From positions 1 through 38,693 of the forward strand of contig DYLD01000009.1 of NCBI GenBank assembly GCA_020722315.1: a DNA stretch of 38,693 nucleotides, in the 5' to 3' direction. Below the pieces are notes generated by a model. The model did not search any database. It saw only the letters and a list, made by a program, of their open reading frames with translations, and was not told the origin of the DNA. Of the stretch, positions 1-8,364 are shown one piece after another. Within the stretch, counting starts at the first letter, position 1. The number at the start of each line of letters is the position of its first letter. The stretch is from Syntrophus aciditrophicus. Lineage in GTDB: Bacteria > Desulfobacterota > Syntrophia > Syntrophales > UBA5619. A program made the position numbers and the translations under genes.

Positions 1-98
1 TTTCGACCCCGCAGAGTCTCGCTACGGCGGCAAAGCCTAACCGCTCTCTACTGTTAGCGTTTTTAACGGCTTCGCCGCCTTGCTACGACGGCGGGGTA
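1..98 (-). repeat. Palindromic repeat, truncated inverted copy (D-left)
   Basis: This stretch is the reverse complement of the inner and right part of the repeat copy at 10322-10510, sharing the core around 'cagtagagagcg' and the block ending in 'ctgcggggtcgaaa'. The far end runs off the window start, so its outer end is not visible. The other side stops at the GGTACC centre, where it meets a second copy in the opposite orientation. The end block seen in complete copies (GAGACCTTTGAAAAATGC) is missing at this junction. Confidence 0.85.
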
Positions 99-244
99 CC
101 CGCCGTCAACAAAGAGCAAGGCCTTTAAAGGCGTTAACAACGCGAGGGGTCCAAGAGCGTTTCGCCTCTAGAGCCTTGCTCAAGACGCCGCGGGGTCTAA
201 ACAGATTTCATGAGCTTAAAAAGGCGGCGTTTTGCAAAGGTCTC
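94..244 (+). repeat. Palindromic repeat, truncated forward copy (D-right)
   Basis: This is a forward copy of the same family, starting at the GGTACC centre and ending with the shared right end GCGTTTTGCAAAGGTCTC at 227-244. It resembles the copies at 15159 and 16958 in its middle. The junction with the inverted copy forms a 9-bp perfect stem at 87-95 and 99-107 with a 3-nt loop. The ribosome-binding site of the next gene (AAGGAGG, 245-251) starts at the base after the repeat ends. Confidence 0.85.
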
Positions 245-262
245 AAGGAGGTTTCGCTGAAG

Positions 263-745
263 ATGGAGCCCCGTTTCCTTCTGGATCGCAACCTTGGCAA
301 ACTTGCCAAATGGCTCAGAATCCTAGGATATGACACGGTTTATGACGATGGTAGCTCCGATATCGATTTTGTCGACCGTGCCCACAAGGAGTTGAGGATA
401 GCTGTTGTCCGCAAGAGAAACATGGTCGATTTATCCCGACGGATACAACTGCTCGTCCTAACCCAAGACCGCCTACCGGCACAGTTACAGGAAGTCCTTA
501 ACAAACTGAAGCTCGATCCGGATCGGGCAAAAAGATTGACCCGCTGTCTTATATGTAATGTTTTGCTGGCACCAGTTTCTAAGAAAGATTTGCCGCCCTG
601 GGTGCCTGATTATGTTCGCGATAAATATACTGATTTTAAGATGTGCCCGTCATGTGGAAGAATCTATTGGCCGGGCACCCATGTAGAAAACATTGAGGTA
701 TTTCTTAAGTCGCACAATCGCTGGGATCGCCCTGTAACTTCTTGA
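263..745 (+). CDS. Mut7-C RNase domain protein with C-terminal zinc ribbon
   Basis: A 160-residue protein. Residues 3-24 (PRFLLDRNLGKLAKWLRILG) match the start of the Mut7-C family, a PIN-like fold predicted to cut RNA. A C-terminal zinc ribbon is seen as C95xxC98 and C128xxC131. The start was set at ATG 263 because AAGGAGG lies 11 nt upstream; the frame stays open back to 80, but that part is repeat sequence. Where family members usually read TRDR, this protein has VRKR (residues 49-52), so an expected acidic residue is replaced by Lys. The first Asp (D8) is kept, so activity is uncertain. The 3' end overlaps the convergent mog-type gene by 41 bp. Family assignment is good; cellular role is unknown. 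Confidence 0.8.
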   Translation: MEPRFLLDRNLGKLAKWLRILGYDTVYDDGSSDIDFVDRAHKELRIAVVRKRNMVDLSRRIQLLVLTQDRLPAQLQEVLNKLKLDPDRAKRLTRCLICNVLLAPVSKKDLPPWVPDYVRDKYTDFKMCPSCGRIYWPGTHVENIEVFLKSHNRWDRPVTS

Positions 746-1196
746 TTGCATGATTAAGAGCCGGCAGAACGACAGACAGGTTTTCCCTTGCTCCGCGCGG
801 ACTTCCGGGCAGGTTGATAATCAAGCTGCGACCCCGGATGCCGGCAATCGCACGTGAAATCATTGCATGGGGCGTAACAAGTCCGCTTTGCCTTCGCATT
901 TCCTCTGCCATGCCGGGGATTTCCCTGTCAAGGACATCCCGCGTGGCATCAGGCGTAACATCCCTGGGGCTCACGCCGGTCCCCCCGGTCGTCACGACGA
1001 GATCAACCCTGTTGAAGTCACACATTTCCCTCAGAGCTTGGCTGATTGTATTCCGGTCATCAGGAACAATCGCGCGTGAAACGATCTCCATTCCGTGGGT
1101 TTCAAGCATCGCGGCAATTTCCGGGCCGCTTGTATCGGCTCTTTCACCGCGTGACCCACGGTCGCTGACTGTTATGACCGCAGCCTTGAACTTCAT
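705..1196 (-). CDS. mog: MogA/MoaB-type molybdopterin adenylyltransferase
   Basis: A 163-residue protein of the MoCF-binding domain family, which adenylylates molybdopterin during molybdenum or tungsten cofactor synthesis in the cytoplasm. Family motifs seen are VITVSDRGSRGERADTSGP near the N-terminus, VVTTGGTGVSPRD (molybdopterin-binding loop) in the middle and NLPGSPRGARENL near the end. The chosen ATG at 1196 lies one base past the stop of the EF-G-like gene, suggesting translational coupling; an upstream in-frame start at 1241 would overlap that gene and lacks family similarity. Its end overlaps the convergent Mut7-C gene. MogA and MoaB are hard to separate by eye. Need for the cofactor fits an anaerobe with formate dehydrogenases, but that is inference. 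Confidence 0.88.
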   Translation of the reverse strand: MKFKAAVITVSDRGSRGERADTSGPEIAAMLETHGMEIVSRAIVPDDRNTISQALREMCDFNRVDLVVTTGGTGVSPRDVTPDATRDVLDREIPGMAEEMRRQSGLVTPHAMISRAIAGIRGRSLIINLPGSPRGARENLSVVLPALNHAIKKLQGDPSDCAT

Positions 1197-1197
1197 C

Positions 1198-3276
1198 TCA
1201 GGAATCCGATTTCTTCGCTTCCGAAATGATTTTTTCGGCAATGAATGAAGGAACCTCTTCGTAGTGGGAGTGAGTGTATGTAAAGGTTCCCCTTCCGCTC
1301 GTCATCGACCGTAAATCCGATCCGTATTTCAGGATTTCCGCCAGCGGGACCTGTCCCTTTATGATCTGGTTATGTCCCAGAGAATCCATTCCAAGCACCC
1401 TGCCTCTACGGCTGTTGAGATCGCCGATCACATCTCCCATGTACTCATCGGTAACCTCGATGACGATGTTTACAATGGGCTCGAGCAATATGGGCTGACA
1501 CTCCAAGATGCCTTTCTTAAACCCGATCGAAGCGGCAATCTTGAAGGCCATTTCAGAGGAATCAACCGGGTGGAAAGAACCGTCCACAAGGGATACCTTG
1601 ATATCCACGACAGGGTATCCGGCAAGAACGCCTTCTTCCATAGCTTCGACGATTCCCTTTTCAACAGCGGGACGATACTGCTGCGGGACAACACCCCCAA
1701 AGATTTTATCGGCGAATTCAAAGCCGCCGCCCCGCGGGAGCGGTTCGATTTCAAGCCAGGTATCTCCAAACTGACCCCGGCCGCCGGATTGTTTTTTATA
1801 ACGTCCCTGAACCTTTGTTTTGCCCTTTATTGTTTCCCTGTATGGAACCTTCGGGGTTTTAAGGGTCACTTCAAGGCCGAATTTGCGCTTTAATTTTTCC
1901 ACGGCGACCTCGATATGTACCTGACCCATACCGGACAATATCATTTCCTTCGTTTGATCGTTCCTCGTGAATGACAGAGTTGGGTCTTCATCAATCAATT
2001 TGTTAATCGACATGCTGAGTTTGTCTTCGTCGCCGCGGGATTTCGCCTCTACCGCAAATGATGTGACAGGAATCTGCGGCGTCACCTTTTTATAGATAAT
2101 GGGGAATTTCTCGGCGGACAGCGTATCCCCGGTCGTGGTTTCCTTGAGCTTGGCTACCGCGGCGATATCGCCGGGAACGAGCCTGTCCGTGGGCTTCTGG
2201 TTTTTACCTTCGAGAAAGAAGATATTGCTGATTCTTTCTGTCGTCATTTTGGAGGCGTTGTAGAGCCCTTGATCAACTGAAAGCGTTCCGGAGTACACAC
2301 GGAACAGTGTCAGACGTCCCGCAAAAGGGTCGGCTATCGTCTTGAATACAAATGCCGAAAAAGGGGATTGTTCCTCCGGAAGACGGATTTCTTCGTCGTT
2401 ACTTCCCGGTTTTTCACCATAAACTGCGCCTCGCTCGACAGGAGACGGGAAGTATCTGGCAATAGCGTCCAGAAATGGATGGACCCCAATGCCTTTTAAT
2501 GCAGATCCGCAGAATACCGGCACAATGCTACCTGCCAGAACCCCCTTTTTTAAGCCTTCCGTCATGTCGTTTGGGGTCAGCTCGCCGTTTTCAAGATATC
2601 TATTCATCAGCGTATCATCGGTCTCCGCAATATCCTCGCTTAATATTTCCCTGTATTTTTGAGCTGTCTGAATCATGTCAGAGGGAATATCGCCTTGTTT
2701 AACGGTATTCGTTTGCTCATCGTAAAAGACGGTTTTCATGCCGATAAGATCGATTACCCCTGATAATGAATCCTCTTTACCGATCGGTAAAGCGAAAACC
2801 GTGACCTTTGCCTTAAGAAGATCATTCAGCGTTTTTACCGCGTTAAAAAAGTCCGCCCTTTCTCTGTCCATACGGTTCACAAAAACGAAACGGGGAAGAT
2901 GAAACTCGTTTGCGTATTCCCATACCTTTTCCGTTTGAAATTCCACGCCGCCTACCGCATCTACCAGTACGACAGCCCCGTCGGCAACCCTGAGGCAGCT
3001 TTTGATATCAAACGCAAAATTGGAATCGCCCGGGGTGTCAAGTATGTTTAAGCGGCACTTGTTCCAATCGATATTGTTGGTTGCCGAGTTGAGCGAAACG
3101 TGTCTTTTTTGTTCCTCGGGTTCATAGTCCATGACAGAGGTTCCATCGTCCACACGGCCCAGTCTATCTGTCTTTCCGGATAAATATAACAGAGATTCGC
3201 ACAGGGTTGTTTTTCCGGTTGCTCCATGACCGACAACGGCCATGTTTCTTATGGACTTAGATTCATATTTCGACAT
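1198..3276 (-). CDS. fusA: Elongation factor G-like translational GTPase
   Basis: A 692-residue protein with the EF-G domain order: GTPase domain, domain II, and domains III-V to the C-terminus. The P-loop is GHGATGKTT (about residues 17-25) rather than the AHIDAGKTT of canonical EF-G; DTPG and NRMD (for NKxD) follow. The changed P-loop is typical of the second, EF-G2-like paralogues found in many bacteria, so a canonical EF-G is probably encoded elsewhere. The start at 3276 has GAGGAGC 7 nt upstream; a longer start at 3291 is less likely. Transcription probably begins at the promoter at 3325-3353, and the mog-type gene follows one base after the stop. The exact role, ribosome translocation or a specialised factor, cannot be told from sequence. 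Confidence 0.87.
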   Translation of the reverse strand: MSKYESKSIRNMAVVGHGATGKTTLCESLLYLSGKTDRLGRVDDGTSVMDYEPEEQKRHVSLNSATNNIDWNKCRLNILDTPGDSNFAFDIKSCLRVADGAVVLVDAVGGVEFQTEKVWEYANEFHLPRFVFVNRMDRERADFFNAVKTLNDLLKAKVTVFALPIGKEDSLSGVIDLIGMKTVFYDEQTNTVKQGDIPSDMIQTAQKYREILSEDIAETDDTLMNRYLENGELTPNDMTEGLKKGVLAGSIVPVFCGSALKGIGVHPFLDAIARYFPSPVERGAVYGEKPGSNDEEIRLPEEQSPFSAFVFKTIADPFAGRLTLFRVYSGTLSVDQGLYNASKMTTERISNIFFLEGKNQKPTDRLVPGDIAAVAKLKETTTGDTLSAEKFPIIYKKVTPQIPVTSFAVEAKSRGDEDKLSMSINKLIDEDPTLSFTRNDQTKEMILSGMGQVHIEVAVEKLKRKFGLEVTLKTPKVPYRETIKGKTKVQGRYKKQSGGRGQFGDTWLEIEPLPRGGGFEFADKIFGGVVPQQYRPAVEKGIVEAMEEGVLAGYPVVDIKVSLVDGSFHPVDSSEMAFKIAASIGFKKGILECQPILLEPIVNIVIEVTDEYMGDVIGDLNSRRGRVLGMDSLGHNQIIKGQVPLAEILKYGSDLRSMTSGRGTFTYTHSHYEEVPSFIAEKIISEAKKSDS

Positions 3277-3324
3277 GAAAGCTCCTCTCAAAGTAGGATA
3301 AAATCAATCTCTTCTCGGCGGCGT

Positions 3325-3353
3325 TTATTAACGTATCGAAATTGGCAAGTCAA
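3325..3353 (-). promoter_or_regulatory. Sigma-70-type promoter for the EF-G-like/mog pair
   Basis: On the minus strand TTGACT (3353-3348) is followed after 17 bp by TAATAA (3330-3325), about 50 bp before the start codon. The spacing and both hexamers are close to consensus. It is back to back with the candidate secA promoter. Confidence 0.6.
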
Positions 3354-3375
3354 GATAAATCTGGTAAATCGTCCC

Positions 3376-3403
3376 TTGACTTTGTGGTATTTTGTGGTAG
3401 CAA
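3376..3403 (+). promoter_or_regulatory. Candidate secA promoter
   Basis: TTGACT at 3376-3381 is followed by TAGCAA at 3398-3403 with a 16-bp spacer. An overlapping extended -10-like TGGTATTTT (3385-3393) is an alternative. The -10 match is weak, but the position suits a short leader holding the small ORF at 3430. Confidence 0.4.
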
Positions 3404-3429
3404 AAACAAATTGAAACGTTTTTTGGCGA

Positions 3430-3486
3430 ATGCATCAAAAGCCGCCACGATTTCTTGATGACAAGATTCAACAGGGGTTGATGTGA
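3430..3486 (+). CDS. Possible 18-codon leader peptide upstream of secA
   Basis: ATG at 3430 opens an 18-codon frame (MHQKPPRFLDDKIQQGLM) closed by TGA at 3484-3486, six bases before the terminator-like hairpin in the secA leader. There is no strong ribosome-binding site and no similarity I recognise. Its position between a promoter candidate and a terminator-like hairpin is the only reason to list it. It could be chance. Confidence 0.25.
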   Translation: MHQKPPRFLDDKIQQGLM

Positions 3487-3491
3487 TAATT

Positions 3492-3515
3492 ACCGGTGAT
3501 GGAACCGGTTTTTTT
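3492..3515 (+). terminator. Terminator-like hairpin in the secA leader
   Basis: ACCGGT (3492-3497) and ACCGGT (3504-3509) form a 6-bp stem with loop GATGGA, followed by a run of T to 3515. No gene upstream on this strand needs a terminator, and the secA ATG is only 11 bases further on, so an attenuator is possible. The stem is short. Confidence 0.45.
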
Positions 3516-3526
3516 AAGGTCAGGTA

Positions 3527-6052
3527 ATGTTTGATTCTGTTTTAAAGAAAATTTTTGGAAGCAAAAACGATCGCGAGATCAAACGACTTTCTCTTATTGT
3601 TGATGAGATTAACCGCCTTGAGCCGAGCATAAAATCTTTGTCGGATGAAGAGCTCAAGGCAAAGACACCCTATTTCCGTGAGAAGTTGAACAATGGAGCC
3701 ACCCTCGATGATATCCTTGTAGAGGCCTTCGCCGTTGTACGAGAGGCGGCAAGGCGGACTCTCGGTATGAGGCCGTTTGATGTTCAAATCATCGGCGGAT
3801 TGGTGCTTCATGAAGGCAAGATAGCGGAGATGAAAACAGGCGAGGGAAAAACCCTCGCAGCGACGATGCCTCTCTACCTTAACGCGTTGACATCGAGGGG
3901 GGTCCATCTCGTGACGGTCAACGATTACCTTGCCCAGAGAGACGCCGCATGGATGGGGCCGATTTATAACTTTCTCGGCATGAGCGTCGGAGTCATCATC
4001 AACGGAATGGACGACGCTCAGCGGCGTCTTGCTTATCAGAAAGACATTACATATGGGACAAATAATGAATTCGGGTTTGACTATCTGCGCGACAACATGA
4101 AATTTACGCTGGAGGATTTTGTTCAGCGTGATTTTCACTATGCTATTGTCGATGAGGTGGACAGCATCCTTATTGATGAGGCGAGGACGCCGTTGATCAT
4201 ATCCGGACCGTCCGAAGAGTCAACCGACAAGTATGCCAAGGTCAACCAGGTTATACCGAACCTCCGCAGGGATAAAGATTACAGTTTGGACGAGAAGACC
4301 CGGACGGTGACCCTGACGGAAGAGGGAATCGCCCGCGTCGAGAATATCCTCAAAGTTGATAATCTCTATGAACCCAAAAATATCGATCTTCTCCACCATG
4401 TCAATCAGGCGCTGAGGGCTCATACCCTTTTCAAACGTGATGTGGATTATCTGGTGAGGGATGGGAAGGTAATTATTGTCGATGAATTTACCGGCCGGGT
4501 CATGCCCGGCAGGAGGTACAGCGACGGCCTTCATCAGGCGCTGGAGGCGAAGGAGCATGTCAAAATTGAGCAGGAAAACCAAACCCTTGCCTCGATCACG
4601 TTCCAGAATTACTTCAGGATGTACGAGAAGTTGGCCGGCATGACCGGAACGGCGGATACCGAGGCCGAAGAATTCAAAAAAATCTACAACCTTGACGTTG
4701 TCGTTGTCCCGACGAATAAGCCGATGATACGGGAAGATTTTCCTGATGTCATATACAAAACAGAGAAAGAAAAATTTCAGGCGGTTGTCAATGAAATTAA
4801 GCGTCTTCACGAGGTCAAAAGGCCGGTTCTTGTCGGTACCATTTCGATTGAGAAATCAGAACTTCTGAGCAAGTATCTGACCCGGGCCGGGATAAAGCAT
4901 CACGTTCTGAACGCGAAAAATCACGAAAAGGAGGCCGAGATTATAGCTCTTGCCGGTCAGCCCGGCCAGGTTACGATCTCGACCAACATGGCGGGACGTG
5001 GAACGGATATCAGGCTTGGCGAAGGGGTTGCCGAACTCGGCGGTCTCCACATTTTGGGAACGGAACGGCACGAGAGTCGCCGGATTGACAACCAGCTTCG
5101 CGGACGTTCAGGGCGTCAGGGAGATAAGGGTTCTTCCCGCTTTTATCTGTCGCTCGAAGATGATCTTCTGAGGATTTTTGGGGCTGAAAGGATTTCCGGC
5201 ATAATGGATCGTATCGGTATGCAGGAAGGTGAACCGATCGAACACAACCTTATTTCGAAGGCGATCGAAAGCGCGCAGAGGCGTGTGGAAGGCCAGAATT
5301 TTGATATACGCAAGCACCTTCTTGAATACGACGATGTAATGAACCGTCAGCGACAGGTGATCTATGAGCAGCGCAAGAAGGTCTTGAAGGGTGATTCCCT
5401 CTGGGAAGACCTGGAGCAAATGATCGAAGAAATTCTGGAAGAGATACTGCCTGATTATATAGATGAGAAACGCCATCCTGACGATTGGAATCTGTCCGGA
5501 CTTGATGATGAGATCTTCCACCGTTTCGGTCTTAAGTTAAATCTCTCCGAGACGGCGCGGCAGTCCAGTAGGGAGGACATCCAGAAACAGATCTTTTTGG
5601 CGTTAAAAGGGCATCTTCAAAACAAGGAAAACGATTTCGGCAAACCTTTGATGGATTACCTCATCAGGGTGATCATGTTACAGGCGATCGATTCGCAGTG
5701 GAAGGATCATTTGCTCGCGATGGATCATCTCAAGGAAGGCATCGGTCTGCGCGGATACGGGCAGAAGGATCCTGTGCGGGAGTATCAGAAAGAGGGCTAT
5801 GACATGTTCATGGAGATGATCGCGCGTATCAAATACGATACTGTCGAGAAGCTCTCACTGATCCAGATACGACGCGAGGAAGAGGTTGAACGGATCGAGG
5901 AAAAACGGCAGCGGAATTATAAGCTCTCACGGGGTGAAGAGCCTCAGACGACGCGGACGGTACGCAGGGCCACTCCAAAAGTAGGAAGGAATGATCCATG
6001 TCCGTGCGGAAGCGGGAAAAAATATAAGAATTGCTGTGGAAGGAATTTGTAG
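3527..6052 (+). CDS. secA: Preprotein translocase ATPase SecA
   Basis: An 841-residue SecA, the ATPase that drives proteins through the SecYEG channel at the inner membrane. Seen in order: Walker A MKTGEGKT (102-109), the DEVD box (209-212), the preprotein cross-linking region, the second ATPase fold with [10 protein letters not shown], the helical scaffold and wing regions, and a C-terminal zinc-binding tail with the pattern [13 protein letters not shown] that contacts SecB or ribosomes. Length is normal for short SecA types (E. coli 901). ATG 3527 is preceded by AAGGTCAGG. The leader contains a short ORF and a terminator-like hairpin, suggesting regulated expression. argJ starts 35 bases after the stop. 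Confidence 0.97.
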   Translation: MFDSVLKKIFGSKNDREIKRLSLIVDEINRLEPSIKSLSDEELKAKTPYFREKLNNGATLDDILVEAFAVVREAARRTLGMRPFDVQIIGGLVLHEGKIAEMKTGEGKTLAATMPLYLNALTSRGVHLVTVNDYLAQRDAAWMGPIYNFLGMSVGVIINGMDDAQRRLAYQKDITYGTNNEFGFDYLRDNMKFTLEDFVQRDFHYAIVDEVDSILIDEARTPLIISGPSEESTDKYAKVNQVIPNLRRDKDYSLDEKTRTVTLTEEGIARVENILKVDNLYEPKNIDLLHHVNQALRAHTLFKRDVDYLVRDGKVIIVDEFTGRVMPGRRYSDGLHQALEAKEHVKIEQENQTLASITFQNYFRMYEKLAGMTGTADTEAEEFKKIYNLDVVVVPTNKPMIREDFPDVIYKTEKEKFQAVVNEIKRLHEVKRPVLVGTISIEKSELLSKYLTRAGIKHHVLNAKNHEKEAEIIALAGQPGQVTISTNMAGRGTDIRLGEGVAELGGLHILGTERHESRRIDNQLRGRSGRQGDKGSSRFYLSLEDDLLRIFGAERISGIMDRIGMQEGEPIEHNLISKAIESAQRRVEGQNFDIRKHLLEYDDVMNRQRQVIYEQRKKVLKGDSLWEDLEQMIEEILEEILPDYIDEKRHPDDWNLSGLDDEIFHRFGLKLNLSETARQSSREDIQKQIFLALKGHLQNKENDFGKPLMDYLIRVIMLQAIDSQWKDHLLAMDHLKEGIGLRGYGQKDPVREYQKEGYDMFMEMIARIKYDTVEKLSLIQIRREEEVERIEEKRQRNYKLSRGEEPQTTRTVRRATPKVGRNDPCPCGSGKKYKNCCGRNL

Positions 6053-6087
6053 AAACGGGTAACCACCCCATTTGTTCGGAGGGCTTT

Positions 6088-7284
6088 ATGCAGGTTGCGG
6101 CAAAATATCGCGTCCCAGGCTTTCTGGCCAACGGGATCCATGCAGGCATAAAAGAGAATCGCGAGCTTGATCTGTCCCTTATCTTTTCAACTAAACCTGC
6201 AACTGTTGCTGGAGTCTTCACAACCAATTGCTTCAAGGCTGCACCCGTTCTTCTTGATATGGAGAGGATTCGCTCCGGCAAGGCGCAAGCGGTTATCGTC
6301 AACAGCGGTGTTGCGAATGCCGCTACCGGAACACAAGGGCTTTCGGATGCGCTGGCTGTCTCTCAAGCCGTGTCGCGAGAATTGGGGATTGATGACGAAA
6401 TGGTTCTTGTCGCATCAACAGGGGTGATTGGCCGTAGGCTGCCTGTACGAAAAATTTCCAGAGCTGTCAAAAAACTGGTGACCGGACTTCACGAGGATGG
6501 AATTGAGGATGCCGAGAAGGGGATTATGACGACGGACAGATTCCCCAAGGTTGCATTCCGCAGCGAAAAGATCGGTTCCTGTCGGATTTCCCTCTGCGGT
6601 ATAGCCAAGGGAGCAGGAATGATACAGCCCAAGATGGCAACAATGCTTGCCTTTATCTTGACCGATGCGGTCATCAATAAAGACGAACTGGATCGTGTTT
6701 TCCGCAGGTCGGTGGCCGGTACGTTCAATTCGATAACTGTGGATGGCTGCATGAGCACCAATGATACGGCTATCATCATGGCCAACGGTATGGCAGGAAA
6801 TGAATCTTACAAGAAGGGCTCTCGGGAATTATTGCATTTCGAGCAGGTTCTCGAGGATCTGATGTTTGAGCTAGCCAAAAGTCTTGTTCGTGATGGCGAG
6901 GGTGCAACAAAGGTCATAGAAGTCGAGGTTACAGAGGCTTTAACCCGACATGATGCCCGGAGAATGGCCTATGCGATTGCCAATTCGAATCTTGTGAAAA
7001 CAGCATTCTTCGGCGGCGATCCCAACTGGGGAAGGATTATTGCGGCTGCAGGATCTGTGGGCATAGATCTTCCTGTTGAAAAAGTGCAATTATTTTTGGG
7101 TGATATCCCTATTTTTGCGAATGGTACGCAAACATCCCGAAAGGCTGCTGAAGTCGTCTCATTAATGAAGAAAAACGACGTCAGGTTGCGTTTTGCCGCC
7201 GGTATGGGAAAACAAAACTGGCGAATACTTACATCCGATTTGTCCCTTGATTACGTAAAAATTAATGCCCATTACCATACCTGA
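6088..7284 (+). CDS. argJ: Bifunctional glutamate N-acetyltransferase/ornithine acetyltransferase ArgJ
   Basis: A 398-residue ArgJ, which moves the acetyl group from N-acetylornithine to glutamate and so recycles it in arginine synthesis; some members also use acetyl-CoA. The autoproteolysis motif KMATML is present with the nucleophile threonine at T185, so the precursor should be cut into alpha and beta chains. The GDPNWGR motif lies in the C-terminal half. ATG 6088 was chosen for its GGAGG site; an upstream frame start at 6031 would overlap secA and lacks family similarity. It is a lone arginine gene between secA and rpsB. Mono- versus bifunctional activity cannot be decided here. Confidence 0.95.
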   Translation: MQVAAKYRVPGFLANGIHAGIKENRELDLSLIFSTKPATVAGVFTTNCFKAAPVLLDMERIRSGKAQAVIVNSGVANAATGTQGLSDALAVSQAVSRELGIDDEMVLVASTGVIGRRLPVRKISRAVKKLVTGLHEDGIEDAEKGIMTTDRFPKVAFRSEKIGSCRISLCGIAKGAGMIQPKMATMLAFILTDAVINKDELDRVFRRSVAGTFNSITVDGCMSTNDTAIIMANGMAGNESYKKGSRELLHFEQVLEDLMFELAKSLVRDGEGATKVIEVEVTEALTRHDARRMAYAIANSNLVKTAFFGGDPNWGRIIAAAGSVGIDLPVEKVQLFLGDIPIFANGTQTSRKAAEVVSLMKKNDVRLRFAAGMGKQNWRILTSDLSLDYVKINAHYHT

Positions 7285-7363
7285 AAAGCAATTGTTTTCG
7301 CTACGGGAGATCCGAATGGATCAACTTATGGCGTCCATCCCGTTTCCACTTAAGCATTTTGCC

Positions 7364-7392
7364 TTGATTATTTCGGAACTTTGTGGTATCCG
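7364..7392 (+). promoter_or_regulatory. Candidate rpsB-operon promoter
   Basis: TTGATT (7364-7369) and TATCCG (7387-7392) are spaced by 17 bp, with an extended TGG just upstream of the -10. The 12-mer ACTTTGTGGTAT at 7378-7389 also occurs at 3379-3390 upstream of secA. The -10 is weak. Confidence 0.35.
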
Positions 7393-7417
7393 GCGCCCAA
7401 AATTCACACACCCCGGA

Positions 7418-7451
7418 TTGACGGCTGTTGCCTCCGTGAGGTTTCCGTCAA
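7418..7451 (+). promoter_or_regulatory. Two-tier hairpin in the rpsB leader, possible r-protein binding site
   Basis: TTGACGG (7418-7424) pairs with CCGTCAA (7445-7451), and inside it CCTC (7431-7434) pairs with GAGG (7438-7441), leaving an asymmetric internal loop of 6 and 3 nt. The structure lies 45 nt before the GTG of rpsB and has no T-run, so it is not a simple terminator. Ribosomal protein S2 commonly represses its own mRNA in other bacteria; that this hairpin serves the purpose is inference. Confidence 0.45.
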
Positions 7452-7495
7452 GATGATGGTGGTGGAGGAAAAAACAAACAAAGGAGGTTTTTATT

Positions 7496-8320
7496 GTGTC
7501 AGGTATTTCAATGAAGTTGTTGCTTGAGGCCGGGGTTCACTTTGGTCATCAAACCAACAAATGGAACCCCAAAATGAAGCCGTACATTTTCGGCGCGAGA
7601 AACGGGATTTACATCATCGATTTACAGCAAACGGTCGGCATGTTCCAGACAGCCTATAAATTTGTCGTCGAAACAGTCTCCCAGGGAGGGGAACTTTTGT
7701 TTGTCGGGACAAAAAAGCAGGCCCAGGAATCTATCCAGGAAGAGGCCCTGCGTTGCGGGATGCCTTACGTCAACCAGCGCTGGCTGGGCGGTATGCTGAC
7801 GAATTTTGTAACCATTAAAAAAAGCATCGATCGTCTGAATGAGTTGGAACAGATGTTTGAGGATGACAGCATCAAGATGTTCCCCAAAAAGGAAATCTTG
7901 GAGTTGCAAAAACAGAGAGGAAAGCTTATCAAGGTCCTCGGCGGCATCAGAAAGTTGAGGAACCTTCCCGCCTGTTTGTTTGTCATTGACCCCAAAAAGG
8001 AAGAAATAGCCGTCAAGGAAGCCAGGAAGCTGAGGATACCTGTTATTGCGATAGTCGATACCAACTGCGACCCCGATTTAATCGATTACATCATTCCGGG
8101 CAACGACGATGCGATAAGAGCCATAAAACTCTTCTTGGCAAGGATCGCCGACGCGGTGCTGGAAGGAAAGAAAAAATTCGAGGAAACGATCCAGGCTCAG
8201 AGTGATAAGAGTGCAACAAAACAGGAAGAGGCGAAGCTTGAGACGGAGAAAGAACAGGATGTTCCTGAAATAGTTGAAACCAAGGGAATTGAATCGGCAC
8301 AAAGCAGTGTATTGCCCTGA
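7496..8320 (+). CDS. rpsB: 30S ribosomal protein S2
   Basis: A 274-residue S2 protein of the small ribosomal subunit. The N-terminus ([20 protein letters not shown]) and later [13 protein letters not shown] and [19 protein letters not shown] are family signatures. The start is GTG 7496, with AAAGGAGG 6 nt upstream. The last roughly 45 residues form a charged Gln/Glu/Lys-rich tail beyond the conserved core (core about 225 residues), a common variable extension. It opens the rpsB-tsf-pyrH-frr operon; tsf follows after 44 bases. Confidence 0.97.
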   Translation: MSGISMKLLLEAGVHFGHQTNKWNPKMKPYIFGARNGIYIIDLQQTVGMFQTAYKFVVETVSQGGELLFVGTKKQAQESIQEEALRCGMPYVNQRWLGGMLTNFVTIKKSIDRLNELEQMFEDDSIKMFPKKEILELQKQRGKLIKVLGGIRKLRNLPACLFVIDPKKEEIAVKEARKLRIPVIAIVDTNCDPDLIDYIIPGNDDAIRAIKLFLARIADAVLEGKKKFEETIQAQSDKSATKQEEAKLETEKEQDVPEIVETKGIESAQSSVLP

Positions 8321-8364
8321 CAACAGGCAGGGATGTTGCACAGGAATACAAAAAGGAGGAGAAA

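Noticed and set aside
80-262. Upstream extension of the Mut7-C reading frame
   Set aside because: It is made of repeat sequence, lacks family similarity and a ribosome-binding site; ATG 263 has a strong one.
7265-7456. A 63-codon frame between argJ and rpsB
   Set aside because: It overlaps the argJ end and the rpsB leader hairpin, has no ribosome-binding site and no recognisable similarity.
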